In this document: in pieces, positions 1-10,972 of the stretch
Numbering within the stretch: position 1 is the stretch's first letter
How the letters are laid out: every line of letters begins with the position of its first letter
Notes under the pieces: generated by a model
Told to the model about the DNA's origin: nothing
Database searches by the model: none
The model's input: only the letters and a program-made list of their open reading frames with translations
Source of the DNA: Ahaetulla prasina
Lineage: Eukaryota; Chordata; Lepidosauria; Squamata; Colubridae
Direction of reading: 5' to 3'
Assembly: GCF_028640845.1 (NCBI RefSeq)
Contig: NC_080548.1
Coordinates: 4,086,314-4,150,313, forward strand
Length of the DNA: 64,000 nucleotides
Position numbers and translations under genes: made by a program

Positions 1-413
1 AGTGTACTTCTCCAGCACTTGGGAGGAATCAGCAGGGCTTGTCAGGTGATGATGAAAAAGTAACTTTGCAACCAATCTTCACAATGGCGACCTTTGTAGG
101 CCTGTAAAGCAAAGGAAAGTTGAAGTATGGGCACAATTTCACTTAGTGACCACTTTACTTGCTGACTAATTGCTGGTCCCAACTGGCATTGCTAAATGAG
201 GACTGTATGTACTGTGCTTGAATAGTCAGAGGACTGGAATAACCATAAATCAGGGCCAAAGTAGTACAATTCATAATTCTCCATGGAAAAATAAATTAAG
301 CTCAATGTAGGTAGATGAATGTTCAGAAACCACTTTTGAACCTTCACAGCATAAATTACACCTTTTAGGGCCACAGTTCACAAGCTCACAGCTGTACCAT
401 GGGCAATTTCACT
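1..413. other. Unassigned DNA before the first repeat
   Basis: I recognise no gene or repeat family here. The only open frames are short and show no domain. Confidence 0.4.
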
Positions 414-906
414 ACAGGTAGTCCTTGACTTATATTCATTACAGGACCGTCTACTGCCGGCCTCTATCTCCCAGCGTCCGGTGCGTTCCCACAGAGAGGG
501 ACTCCTCAGGGTGCCGTCAGCCAAACAATGTCGACTGGCGGCTCCCAGGGGGAGGGCCTTCTCTGTGGGGGCTCCTACCCTGTGGAATGAGCTTCCCCCG
601 GGCTTCGACAACTACCTGACCTCGGGACCTTTCGCTGCGAACTTAAAACTTATTTATTCCGTTTGGCTGGACTGGCTTGATTTTAAATTCTAAATTTTAA
701 ATTTTAATTGTGGGTTTTAAATTCTGTAATTTTTATGGGGTGTAAGGTTATTTTAAATTTTTTGGCTAATTTGAATCAGTTTTTTAAGGGTTCTTTTAAT
801 TATGGTGTATGTTTCTGTTTGTATTTTATTTGCCTGTTCACCGCCCTGAGTCCTTCGGGAGAAGGGCGGTATACAAATTAAAACATCATCATCATCATCA
901 TCATCA

Positions 907-946
<40 letters not shown>

Positions 947-1316
947 TTAGTGATCATTCAAAGTTACAACGGCATTGAAAAAAGTGACTTATGACCATTT
1001 TTCACACTTATGACCGTTGTGGCATCCCCATGGTCATGTGATCAAAATTCAGATGCTTGTCAACTAACTCATATTTATGACGACTGCAGGGTCCCATGGT
1101 TATGTGATCCCCTTTTGCGACCTTCTGACAAGCAAAGTCAATGGGGAAGCCAGATTCACTTAACAACCAGGTTAAGAACTTAACCACTGCAATCATTCAC
1201 TTAACAAACATGGCAAGAAAGTTTCATCAAATGGGGCAAAACTCATTTAACAACTGTCTTGCTTAGTAAGAGAAATTTTGGGCTCTATTGTGGTTGTAAG
1301 TCAAGAACTGCATGTA
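414..1316. mobile_element. Squamate MITE with imperfect terminal inverted repeats, split by a CR1 fragment
   Basis: The left end reads ACAGGTAGTCCTTGACTTA and the right end carries an imperfect inverted match (GTAAGTCAAGAACTG at 1297). The body has the phrases 'cacttaacaac', 'gaagccagattcac' and 'tcatgtgatc' that recur at 16735-17056, 19060-19370 and 49238-49330, so this is a dispersed family. It has no coding capacity. A CR1 3' end interrupts it between 'ttcatt' and 'tagtgatc', so its intact length would be about 400 bp. Assignment to a non-autonomous DNA transposon rests on the inverted ends; the superfamily is not determined. Confidence 0.65.
441..946 (+). mobile_element. CR1/L2-group LINE, 3' end fragment
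   Basis: One frame encodes the C-terminal tail common to CR1/L2-group polymerases (FSVGAPTLWNELPPG), followed by an AT-rich 3' UTR. The UTR ends in the hairpin-like terminus CCGCCCTGAGTCCTTCGGG and the tail is a trinucleotide microsatellite, (ATC)n then (ATT)n, at about 886-946. The same terminus occurs at 55519-55980 and, inverted, at 15232-15491. It is strongly 5' truncated, as usual for LINEs, and sits inside the MITE at 414-1316. Confidence 0.75.
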
Positions 1317-1340
1317 ATTGGGAAAAACCACTGTTCGCTC

Positions 1341-1409
1341 AATAGAATAGAATAGAATAGAATAGAATAGAATTTTTCTATTCTATTCTATTTTCTATTT
1401 TTCTATTCT
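1341..1409. repeat. (AATAG)n / (ATTCT)n microsatellite
   Basis: Tandem AATAG units switch to ATTCT-like units within the 3' tail of the minus-strand Snake1 LINE. Tails of this kind are a known source of microsatellites in snake genomes. Confidence 0.9.
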
Positions 1410-1537
1410 ATTTTAAGCGTGATTGGACACACAAGGAATTTGTCTTGGTGCATATGCTCTCAGTGTACATAAAAGAAAAGATACGTTCATCAAGGTACAA
1501 CATAATACAACACAATCGATGGTCAGTATATCAATAT

Positions 1538-1554
1538 AAATCATAAGGATTGCC
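1538..1554 (+). repeat. 17-bp target-site duplication, left copy, of L1 copy A
   Basis: AAATCATAAGGATTGCC here is repeated exactly at 14611-14627. The pair brackets L1 copy A, including the nested copy B. Joining the flanks restores a continuous Snake1 sequence matching 52960-52990. Confidence 0.93.
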
Positions 1555-1846
1555 TTTTTTTTTCTTCCTGGTTGGCTCCGTTGGCAATGGAGGTGATCTT
1601 TCTGGTCACCAACCTCTGGATCATGTTGGACTGCTAAGACAGCGACAATCAGCTGTCCAGCAGTTCGGAAACCCCCCTCTTCGGGAGAAGAAGCGGTGGT
1701 GAGCAAAGAAGCAGAGGTAGAGCTTCTCTAGAGCTCCTGGAAGATACCAGGGGGCTCGAAGGGTTAAGCCCCCTCAGAACTTCAAAGTGCTCCAGATCTG
1801 AGGCTTTTTTCCTGCTCCGGCAGACCTAATTGCCGCGACCAACTTC

Positions 1847-2465
1847 CGGGACCAATTTTAACTTAAAGAAGATAATACTGGACTGAACAGAAACAGGAGA
1901 GCTCTAATTATAAAAGCAAGTAATCAATCAATTCCATGTTATTTTTTTTTTTAAGTTTTGGATTTGACTTCAAAGTGAAAATGGCGGCGTTCTTTAATGA
2001 GCTACATGATTGAAAATGAAAGTGTTACAATTCTCTGTCTGCTGTTTATTGCTGAAGGCCAGCTGGAAATTTTTAAACATTGTAATGAGAAGGAGAAGAG
2101 ATTGAGATATTGAGACTGATTTAAAAAAAAAAAGACTTAAAAGGTTTATCGTAATATTAGCGGGACCAATTTTAACTTAAAGAAGATAATACCGGACTGA
2201 ACAGAAACAGGAGAGCTCTAATTATAAAAGCAAGTAATCAATCAATTCCCTGTTATTTTTTTTTTAAGTTTTGGATCTGACTTCAAAGTGAAAATGGCGA
2301 TCGTTCTTTAATGAGCTACACAGTTGAAAACGAAAGTGTTACAAGTCTCACTGTCTGTTGTTTATTGCTGAGGCCAGCTGGAAAATTTTTTAAACATTGT
2401 AATGAGAAGGGAGATACTGAGACTGGAAAAAAAAAAGACTTAAAAGGTTTATACGTAATATTAAG
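1847..2465 (+). promoter_or_regulatory. Tandem 5' UTR monomers of L1 copy A
   Basis: Two head-to-tail units, 1847-2160 (314 bp) and 2161-2465 (305 bp), each begin CGGGACCAATTTTAACTTAA. Each ends with 'gacttaaaaggttta' and 'cgtaatatta'. They differ by scattered substitutions and small indels. Repeated promoter monomers in an L1 5' UTR are known from mouse L1; a promoter role here is inferred from position only. Confidence 0.7.
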
Positions 2466-2485
2466 TTAAAGAGAAATTTTAAGAG

Positions 2486-3685
2486 ATGGCAGCAAAACAA
2501 TTAAAGTCAACTGCTACAAAACTCCAGGAACATTAACACCGAGTCTCTCCAGCACATACAGCAGATACAAAATCACTAAATTTGGAAGCACTTCAGGATA
2601 ACCTGAAAGAATTTATGAAAGAATCTCTTAACGATGCTATGAATTGGCAAACTTCCCAGATAGAGGATAAGTTTAAATTAATTACAGAAGAAATGTCAGA
2701 GATGAAAAAACAGATGTTAGAAATTCAGACTGGAAATAAAGAAGTTAAAGAAGGTTTGGTGTCAGCAGTACAGGGTCTGGCATCAAATGTGATTTTATTG
2801 GAGCAGGAAGTAGAAGAAATAAAGAAAGTTAATTTAAAATTGGAAAATGAGATTGAGGCAGTTCAAAGTAAAATGGATAAAGTTGATGATGAAATTGTTT
2901 TGGTACAATATAGAGCAATGGAACTTGTTTTACGAATCCGTGGACTGAAAGAATGTAAAAATGAGAATTTGAAGCAAATTTTTTCGGAGGCCTTTGCAGA
3001 GATTTTGGCAGTTCGGCCAGTAGATGTGGCATTTTATATTGATAAAATTTATCGTGTGAATTCCTGGATAGCAAGACAAAGAAATCTTCCCAGAGACATT
3101 GTTATTTATTTTACTACTAGAACAGTGAGAAATGAGATTTTACAAGCTTTTTTTAAAGGAGACAAGATTCAAGCAGCCGGCCAAGATATTTTAATACTAA
3201 AGGAAATTCCCCCCAAAATGTTGAGAGGTAGGAAGGAGTTTGCTTTTTTGGTGAACGAACTTAAAAAACGTCAGATTGAGTATAGATGGGACATCCCAAT
3301 TGGTATAATAGTTTACTATGAAGGGAAAGCACATCATCTTAATACAGTCAGTAAAGCACAAGAGTTTTATGCTTATGTGCTTAAGGCTGGAAGTCCACCA
3401 TCTCCGGATGGTAGGAGAAAGGAAGGTGAAATTAAAGAAAAAGAAGTGATAGTAATGGAAGAAGACCGTTTACAAGCGTTGGATGTGTCTAAGATGGGAT
3501 CAGAGATTCCAAAAGAGCCAAGGATGACAAGAGCAGCTGTCAAACGCAAGGAACAAGAAGAAAAGGCTCAACAGGCTCAATCTGCTATTACCAAGACGGA
3601 AACAATGGGAGGAGCAAGGCCCAAAGAAAGATATGGTTTGCGGCTGGTGCTTCAAAAGTTTCCGATTGCTGATAATGGCAATTAG
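2486..3685 (+). pseudogene. L1 ORF1 (RNA-binding chaperone), copy A, early in-frame stop
   Basis: L1 ORF1p is the trimeric RNA-binding protein that packages L1 RNA with ORF2p. The frame opens at the ATG at 2486 and meets TAA at codon 17 (2534-2536). The rest is open to 3685; the next in-frame ATG at 2615 would give about 356 residues. After the stop come a long Lys/Glu-rich heptad-like coiled coil, the RRM-type core (LRIRGL near 2935, DIVIYF near 3098) and the C-terminal domain (LKEIPPKMLRGRKEF). The Lys/Glu-rich tail is variable. The end overlaps the ORF2 start by 11 nt. An in-frame stop in the variable N-terminus might be bypassed by a downstream start, but I treat the copy as damaged. Confidence 0.85.
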
Positions 3686-6600
3686 ACTTTTATCTTGGAA
3701 TGTCAATGGATTAAACTCACCACAAAAGAGAAGAAAGATATTTCATTATTTGAAGCAATTTAAAAATGACATTGTATGTTTACAAGAAACACATATTAGA
3801 ACATTAGACCAGAAATATTTGATAAATTCGAAATTGGGAATACATTTTGTTGCATCTGCTACAGAAAAGAAGAATGGACTAGTTGTTTATATAAAGAGTA
3901 ATTTATCTGCAACATTAATTGAAGCGGATAATCAAGGAAGATATATTGCTATTGAACTTTTATTGGAAGGGAGAAAAATACTTTTAATAGGAGTTTATGC
4001 ACCAAATCAACAACAAGAAAAATTTTATAAGTTTTTACATAAAAGAATAACATCTTGGGATTATAAAACTTATATATTAATGGGTGATTGGAATGGAGTG
4101 ATGGATACCCAGAAAGATAAAAGAAGTCTTAGAAATATTTCCAATCGTGTAAAACTGCCAAAGGCATTCTTTGATTTGATGGAAGATTTAGAATTGAGAG
4201 ATGTATGGCGAGAACGCAATGAAAAAGAGAGAGATTTTACATTTTTTTCTGACAGACATCAATCTTTTTCTAGGATTGATTTCATTTTAATTACTAATGA
4301 TTTGTTTTTCAGAGTGAAGAAGACAAAAATTTGTTCTAGAACCTTGTCTGATCATAGCCCGGTATGGATTGAGTTAGATCGGGAAAAAGAGGCCAGGAGG
4401 TCGTGGAGGATGAATGAGAACTTGTTTAAATATGAACAAAATGTAAATGAATGTAAAACTCTAATGAAGGAATTTTTTTCTTTGAACATGGATAAAGGGA
4501 CACCTATAGAGATAGTTTGGGACACCAGTAAAGCTTATATGAGGGGAATTTTATTAGAGATGAATAATAAATATAGAAATAGACTGCACAAAGGCGAAAA
4601 GAACTAGAAGAGGAAATTAAAAGGAAGGAGCAGTTATTGGTAGGCAATCCAGGAGATAGTAAAACAAAAGAGTCAATAAATATATTAAGAGGTCAATTTA
4701 ATATGTTAATGGCAGATCAGGTGGCAACTAATTTACAATATGTAAGACATAATTTGTTTAATAATTCTAATAAACCTGGAAGGTGGTTAGCATATTTATT
4801 AAGAAAGAAACAAAAACGACGATAATTGATAAAATAGAATATAGAGGTAAGGAAGTATATCAGCAAAATTTGATTAAAAAAGCTTTTTTAGAATATTATA
4901 CTAAGTTATATTCTAGAGATGTGATTAGTGATAAAGATATAGATAGATATTTACAGGACCACGGTATTTTAGAAATTACAGTAGATCAAAGGGAAGAGTT
5001 GAATCAATTAATTTCTTCAGAGGAAATAGTGTTTGCAATTAAGCAGCTTAAAGCGAATAAAGCACCAGGTACAGATGGCTTGACAACTACTTATTATAAA
5101 AATTTACAAAATGAGATGATTGTACCACTTAAGGAGTTATTTAACAGAATACAAAGGGGAGGAGAAGCTCCTCCTTCATGGAGGACAGCTTTTATCTCAT
5201 TAATACCTAAAGAAGATCGAGATGGTGTTAAACCAGAGAATTATAGGCCAATATCGCTTTTAAATACTGATTATAAGATATTTGCTAAGATACTAGCGAA
5301 TAGATTGATGCCACTGATGAATCAATTAATTCATAATGACCAATCAGGATTTATTAAGGGGAGACAGATGAGATATAATATGAGACAAATTGTAAATTTA
5401 CTTGAATATTTGGAAGAAAACAGCCAGGTTTCAGCAGCATTCCTCTTTTTGGATGCCGAAAAAGCTTTTGATAGATTGGATTGGCAGTTTTTGTTTAAAG
5501 TAATAGAAAAAATGCAATTTGGGGATTATTTTATTCAAGCAATTAAGGCTATATATCAAAAGCAAACAGCTCAAATAATAGTAAATGGTGGATTAACAGA
5601 ATCTTTCAAGATTGAGAAAGGGACTAGACAAGGATGTCCTTGTCACCATTATTATTCATTCTAACTTTGGAAATATTATTGAGTAAGATACGTGGTTTAG
5701 ATCGAATAAAAGGAATTAGAATTAAAAATCAAGATTATAAATTAAGAGCGTTTGCAGATGATTTGGTTGTTTCTTTATCTCAACCAATACATTCAGCTGT
5801 ATATTTGATGGAGACAATTGATCAGTATAGTAAGGTATCTGGGTTTAAAGTGAATCAACAGAAGACAAAATGATAATTAAAAATATGAATACACATCAGA
5901 GGAAGAATTAGAAAGAATAACTGGATATGAAGTAGTTAAAAGGTTAAATACTTAGGAGTATACATTACAGCATCGAATGTAAAATTATATAAAAACAATT
6001 ATGAGGTATTGTGGGAAAAGTAATTAAAGAAATGGAGAAGTGGAAGAAGTTACAATTATCATTGTTGGGAAGAGTGGCAGCTATAAAATGAATGTTTTGC
6101 CTAGATTTTTATTTTTGTTTCAAATGATTCCAATTTTGAAGAAAGATGCAAATTTACAAGAATGGCAAAAAAGGATTAATAAATTTGTATGGAAGGGTAA
6201 AAAACCGAGGATAAAGTTAAAAATAATGCAAGACGTTAGGGAAAGAGGGGGTTAAAATGCCTAACTTGAAATTGTACTATGATGCAGTTGTTTTAACTTT
6301 AATTTCTGATTGGATTAATTTAACAGAGGAAAGGATTTTGAATATAGAAGGTTATGGTTTGTTATATGGATGGCACGCATATGTAATATATGACAAGAAA
6401 ATTGATAAGACATTTAAGAATAATATGGTCAGAAGTGCGTTGTTGAGGATTTGGAAAAAATATCAATATAAGTTAGATGGAAAGATACCAATATGGACCA
6501 TCCCCAGACATATGATAGAGAATATAAATATATTACAAAAAATGGAAGTTATCACTTACAAAGAGCTTTTGACTATGGAAAAAGGGGAATTACAGTTGAA

Positions 6601-7416
6601 ATCTAGGCAGAAATTGAGGGATGAAGGAAGAAATTATACATGGTTCCAGTATGGACAATTGCAATCTAGATGGAAAATAGATCAGAAAATTGGTATAAGG
6701 CAAAGTGATGATAATCTGGTAAAACAAATAAAAGATCAAGGTCAACAGCATATAAAGAGATTATATAATGTATTGGTTGAAATTGATTCAGAAATGGAGT
6801 TGGTTAAAGATTGTATGGTAAAATGGGCACAAAATTTTCAACAACCTATAATGTTAGAAACATGGGGAAAAATTTGGGTGAGGAATGTTAAATTCACAAG
6901 CACAAAATTTAAGAGAAAATTTTTATAAAATGTTTTATAGATGGCATTTAGATCCTAAAAAACTGTCATGTATGTATCCAAATGTGAAAGCAAAATGTTG
7001 GAGATGTGATTGTGAGGATGCTACCTATTATCATATATGGTGGACTTGCAAAAAAGTTAAAGCCTTTTGGATTAAAAATATGGTGGATTATGCAGAACAT
7101 TTTGAAAAAGAAGATCAAGTTTGTTCCACAGTTCTTTTTATTAGGAATAATCTCAGATTGCACTGTTATAGAGACAAAACTGATTCTGAATTTAATAACT
7201 GCTGCAAGATTATTGATTGCACAATATTGGAAGAAAGAAGACTTACCTACAATTGGAGAATGGATTAGTAAAGTATCAAATTTAGCAGAAATGGCAAAAA
7301 TTTCTGCCTACTTGAAAGACTGTACACAAGAAAAATATATATTGGAATGGAGGAAGAGGATTGATTATATTCAAAATAAGTATCAGATTAAAAAATATCA
7401 ATTAGTTTTTGAGTGA
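3675..7416 (+). pseudogene. L1 ORF2 (endonuclease-reverse transcriptase), copy A, multiply frameshifted
   Basis: ORF2p nicks target DNA and copies L1 RNA at the nick. The APE-type endonuclease is at 3675-4370, with SWNVNGLN, LQETHI, GDWNGVMD, SRIDFILI and SDHSPV holding the usual Asn, Glu, Asp and His positions. The reverse transcriptase (about 4990-5870) shows APGTDGL, NYRPISLL, DQSGFIKGRQMR, FLDAEKAFDRL, KGTRQGCP and the catalytic FADD. A Cys-rich knuckle (CWRCDCEDATYYH) lies near 6995-7040. The start is the ATG inside the ORF1 end. Breaks lie near 4590, 4800, 5640, 5870, 5940, 6015, 6250, 6915 and 7270; most look like one- or two-base losses relative to the other copies. It is therefore non-functional as written. 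Confidence 0.9.
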
Positions 7417-7888
7417 AGTTAGGAATTATTATGTATTAGTTTAAGAAAGAAGGGAATTGATAGTGTGATGGTGTGAAATGGAATATGTTTTATGTTATAT
7501 TTTAGATTATGTTTGTTAGTTACAATACCCTGTATTCTGTTCTGGGAAGTCTCGGGGAGGCGGGAAGGAAGACTATAAATTGATTGGTTGCCATTGTACA
7601 GGAATAATGGTAGAATTAAACAAGTTGGAATGGTGTAATGTCGGGACTGCTCGGCAAACACTCCCGAAGGGAAAGGGTAAGGAAAGAGGAGTAAAGAAGG
7701 AAGAAAGTAGGTAGGTAGGTGGGTAGGGAGGAAAGAAGGGAGGGAGAAGAAAGGATAGGAGGAGGAGAAGAAGGAGAAGATAGAGGGTTAGAAAGGATGG
7801 TAGTGAGAAGTGGGAAAGAGGAGGGGAAGTAGGAAAGCGAGGAGAAGGTGGTGGGGGAAGTTTAAGAAGGATGAGAAGGGAAGAAAGG
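7417..7888 (+). other. 3' UTR of L1 copy A with purine-rich tract
   Basis: After the ORF2 stop comes a short AT-rich stretch, then the shared motif 'ctgggaagtctcggggagg'. A purine-rich G/A tract follows from about 7660 to 7888. G-rich polypurine tracts are typical of L1 3' UTRs. Copy B inserted at 7888/7889; the rest of this UTR is at 14465-14610. Confidence 0.75.
7873..7888 (+). repeat. 16-bp target-site duplication, left copy, of L1 copy B
   Basis: GAGAAGGGAAGAAAGG here is repeated exactly at 14449-14464, bracketing copy B. Purine richness makes chance similarity somewhat more likely than usual, but both coincide with the element ends. Confidence 0.85.
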
Positions 7889-8503
7889 GACTTCCGGTGG
7901 TTTCGTTTTCCCCGAGAAGGACGCCTGGAATGGCGTCCCGAACTGAGATTCTGTAAAAGCTGGTGAAACAGCGGGAGAACGGCTGTTAGCCAGCTTCAAA
8001 GCTTTTCTCTGGGTGAAAGAGATTAGCCAGAGCGGCTGGAGAGCGGAAGATTGCCCCAGGGGCTCTGCTTTCTTATGCAGAGTCTCGGAGGGCTGCCTGC
8101 ATAACCCAGCCCCACTCCAGACTCGGCTCGATCCTGTTAATTAAGCAGGACAAGAGGAAAACGCCCACCTCTGCTCAATTGATTCCGTTTTGAATAACTT
8201 CAAGCAGACGGGGCAAATACAAGTGATCGATTACTGGGGAAGCAAGAAGAGAGCTGACTTCTACTCCTTTTTAAAAGGGGAAAACTTTTCTCACTTGAAC
8301 TTAGTGAAGGAAGAAATGGCGTCTGAAAGGAAGTGGATTGAGGCTGCTTGTGAGAGAAAGCGAAGTTCGCCTTTGTGGATTTTAGCTGAATAGAAGCTTT
8401 CCAGAGGAGGCAAGGTGAAAGTTTTTATTTTACAACTTTAATTGGAGACTTTTTGAGACTTTGAGATTTCCTAATTTTAATTAGAGACTTTACTTAAATT
8501 AAA

Positions 8504-9571
8504 ATGGCTTCTAAGCCACCAAAAGCTCCCATGACAGAAGGGGTCTGAAACTAATTTAGAAGATATATTAAAGGAACAGAACAGAGTTTCTGAAGAGCGA
8601 TTTAAAGAAATTATGAATAATATTCATGGTGTGAAGGATCAACTTAGGGAAGAAATTAAAGAGACTAATAAAAAATTAGAGAAGATTTATTGATGGTTTT
8701 CAAGGTTTGGCAAAATTTGGAAGTAATGGAGGATAAAGTGGAAGTAATTAGTCAAGCAAATCAGTATTTGGATAATAAAGTTGGAGAGCTTCAAAATAAA
8801 GTGGATAAAAATGAGGATCATGTGGTGGTATTGCAATATAGAGCGTTGGAGAAGGCTTTGAGAATTAGGGGTCTTCAAGACCGAAAGGAAGAAGACCTTA
8901 AAAAAGTTATATCAGAAGCTGTAGCTGAAATGTTAGGCATGGACCCTCGAGAAGTTGATTTTCAAATTGATAAGGCATACAGGGTTAATTCTTGGGTAGC
9001 GAGGCAGAAAAAGCTCCCAAGAGATATTGTAATTTATTTTTTAACTTCTACAATAAGAAATCAGATTTTGCAAGCTACATACCAAAAGAAATTGCAAATA
9101 GCAGAACAGGAGGTGTTGGTTTTGAAAGAGATCCCTGCTAAAATGTTAAAGGATAGAAGGGATTTTAGGTTTTTTACACAAGAGCTTAAGAAGCATCAGA
9201 TTCAATATAGATGGGAGGTTCCAATTGGTTTAACAGTATTTTTTCAAGGCAGGAGATATCGAATTGATACTGAATTGAAAGCAAAAGATTTTCTTTTTAA
9301 TGTATTGAAAGTGGATGTAGAAACAGTGGATAAAAGTCTTCAAGAGAAACAGAGTGGGGAAGCTGAAACTGCACCTGTGATATCAGTCCCTCAAGAACAA
9401 TCTCAGGAACAAAGAGTGACAAGGGGAGCTATTAGGCGTAAGGAGATGGAGGAACGACTTCAAAGACAAGAACGGGATTCTACTACTGAAGCTGTGGGAG
9501 GAGCCAAGCCGAAGAGTGAGGGTCTTCAGCTAATTGCTCAGAAGCTTCAAGAGGCCAGAGATGGCAAATAA
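8504..9571 (+). pseudogene. L1 ORF1, copy B, frameshifted near the start
   Basis: The frame opens at the ATG at 8504 and stops at 8546. Compared with copy C, one base is missing in the run 'ggggtctg'. A further shift near 8685 puts the rest in the frame that is open to 9571. That frame carries a coiled coil, LRIRGL near 8858, DIVIYF near 9020 and LKEIPAKMLKDRRDF. The tail ends at a TAA that overlaps the ORF2 start. A second, more damaged copy of the last third of this ORF follows at 10051-10489 as part of the internal duplication. Confidence 0.85.
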
Positions 9572-10972
9572 ATTTTTGACATGGAATGTTAATGGTTTAA
9601 ATTCAGCACAGAAAAGAAGAAAAATATTCCATTATTTGAAACAATTTAAAAATGATGTGATATGTTTGCAAGAGACACATATAAAATTATCAGATCAGAA
9701 ATATTTGATTAATTCAAATTAGGTAAACATTTTGTTTCTTCTGCTCCGAATAAGAAAAATGGTATAGTTATATATTTGAAGAAAAATATATCAAGTAAAT
9801 TAATTGAAACGGACATTCAAGGAAGATATATTGCTATTGAATTGATTTTAGAAGGAAAAAAGACACTTGTGATTGGCATATATGCACCTAATCAACAACA
9901 AGAAAAATTTTATAAATTGTTACATGAAAATTGACTTTTGGGACTATAAAACATTTATTATATTAGGGATTGGAATGGTGTAATGGACATTAGAAAAGAT
10001 AAAAGAACTCTTTCTAAGAAAATTCCTATGCATGCAAAATTGCCTAAATCTGTTGGTTTTGAAAGAGATCCCTGCTAAAATGTTAAAGGATAGAAGGGAT
10101 TTTAGGTTTTTACACAAGAGCTTAAGAAGCATCAGATTCAATATAGATGGAGGTTCCAATTGGTTTAACAGTATTTTTCAAGGCAGGAGATATCAATTGA
10201 TACTGAATTGAAAGCAAAAGATTTTCTTTTAATGTATTGAAAGTGGATGTAGAAACAGTGGATAAAAGTCTTCAAGAGAAACAGAGTGGGAAGCTGAAAC
10301 TGCACCTGTGATATCAGTCCCTCAAGAACAATCTCAGGAACAAAGAGACAAGGGAGCTATGGCGTAAGGAGATGGAGGAACGACTTCAAAGACAAGAACG
10401 GATTCTACTACTGAAGCTGTGGGAGGAGCCAAGTCAAGAGTGAGGGTCTTCAGCTAATTGCTCAGAAGCTTCAAGAGGCCAGAGATGGCAAATAAATTTT
10501 TGACATGGAATGTTAATGGTTTAAATTCAGCACAGAAAAGAAGAAAAATATTCCATTATTTGAAACAATTTAAAAATGATGTGATATGTTTGCAAGACAC
10601 ACATAAAATTATCAGATCAGAAATATTTGAATTATTCGAAATTAGGTAAACATTTTGTTTCTTCTGCTCCGAATAAGAAAAATGGTATAGTTATATATTT
10701 GAAGAAAAATATATCAAGTAAATTAATTGAAACGGACATTCAAGGAAGATATATTGCTATTGAATTGATTTTAGAAGGAAAAAAGACACTTGTGATTGGC
10801 ATATATGCACCTAATCAACAACAAGAAAAATTTTATAAATTGTTACATGAAAATTGACTTTTGGGACTATAAAACATTTATTATATTAGGGATTGGAATG
10901 GTGTAATGGACATTAGAAAAGATAAAGAACTCTTTCTAAGAAAATTCCTATGCATGCAAAATTGCCTAAATC
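9114..10972 (+). repeat. Near-identical tandem duplication inside L1 copy B
   Basis: Unit 1 is 9114-10050 (937 bp) and unit 2 is 10051-10972 (922 bp). Both start TGTTGGTTTTGAAAGAG and end AAATTGCCTAAATC. Unit 2 mostly lacks single bases relative to unit 1, many in short homopolymers, so the divergence is dominated by deletions rather than substitutions. Confidence 0.85.

Larger units (their letters stand above)
1341..1554 (-). mobile_element. Snake1-type CR1/L3 LINE, 3' terminal part (continues at 14628)
   Basis: Reading the minus strand, the element ends in an AATAG/ATTCT microsatellite (1341-1409). The 3' UTR has the phrases 'ggacacacaaggaattt' and 'catatgctctcagtgtac', also seen at 28850, 50235 and 52790. 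The copy stops at 1554 exactly where L1 copy A begins and resumes at 14628, with AAATCATAAGGATTGCC present on both sides. Confidence 0.85.

Noticed and set aside
809..994. Frame with runs of His and Tyr
   Set aside because: Translation of the (ATC)n/(ATT)n tail of a CR1 fragment.
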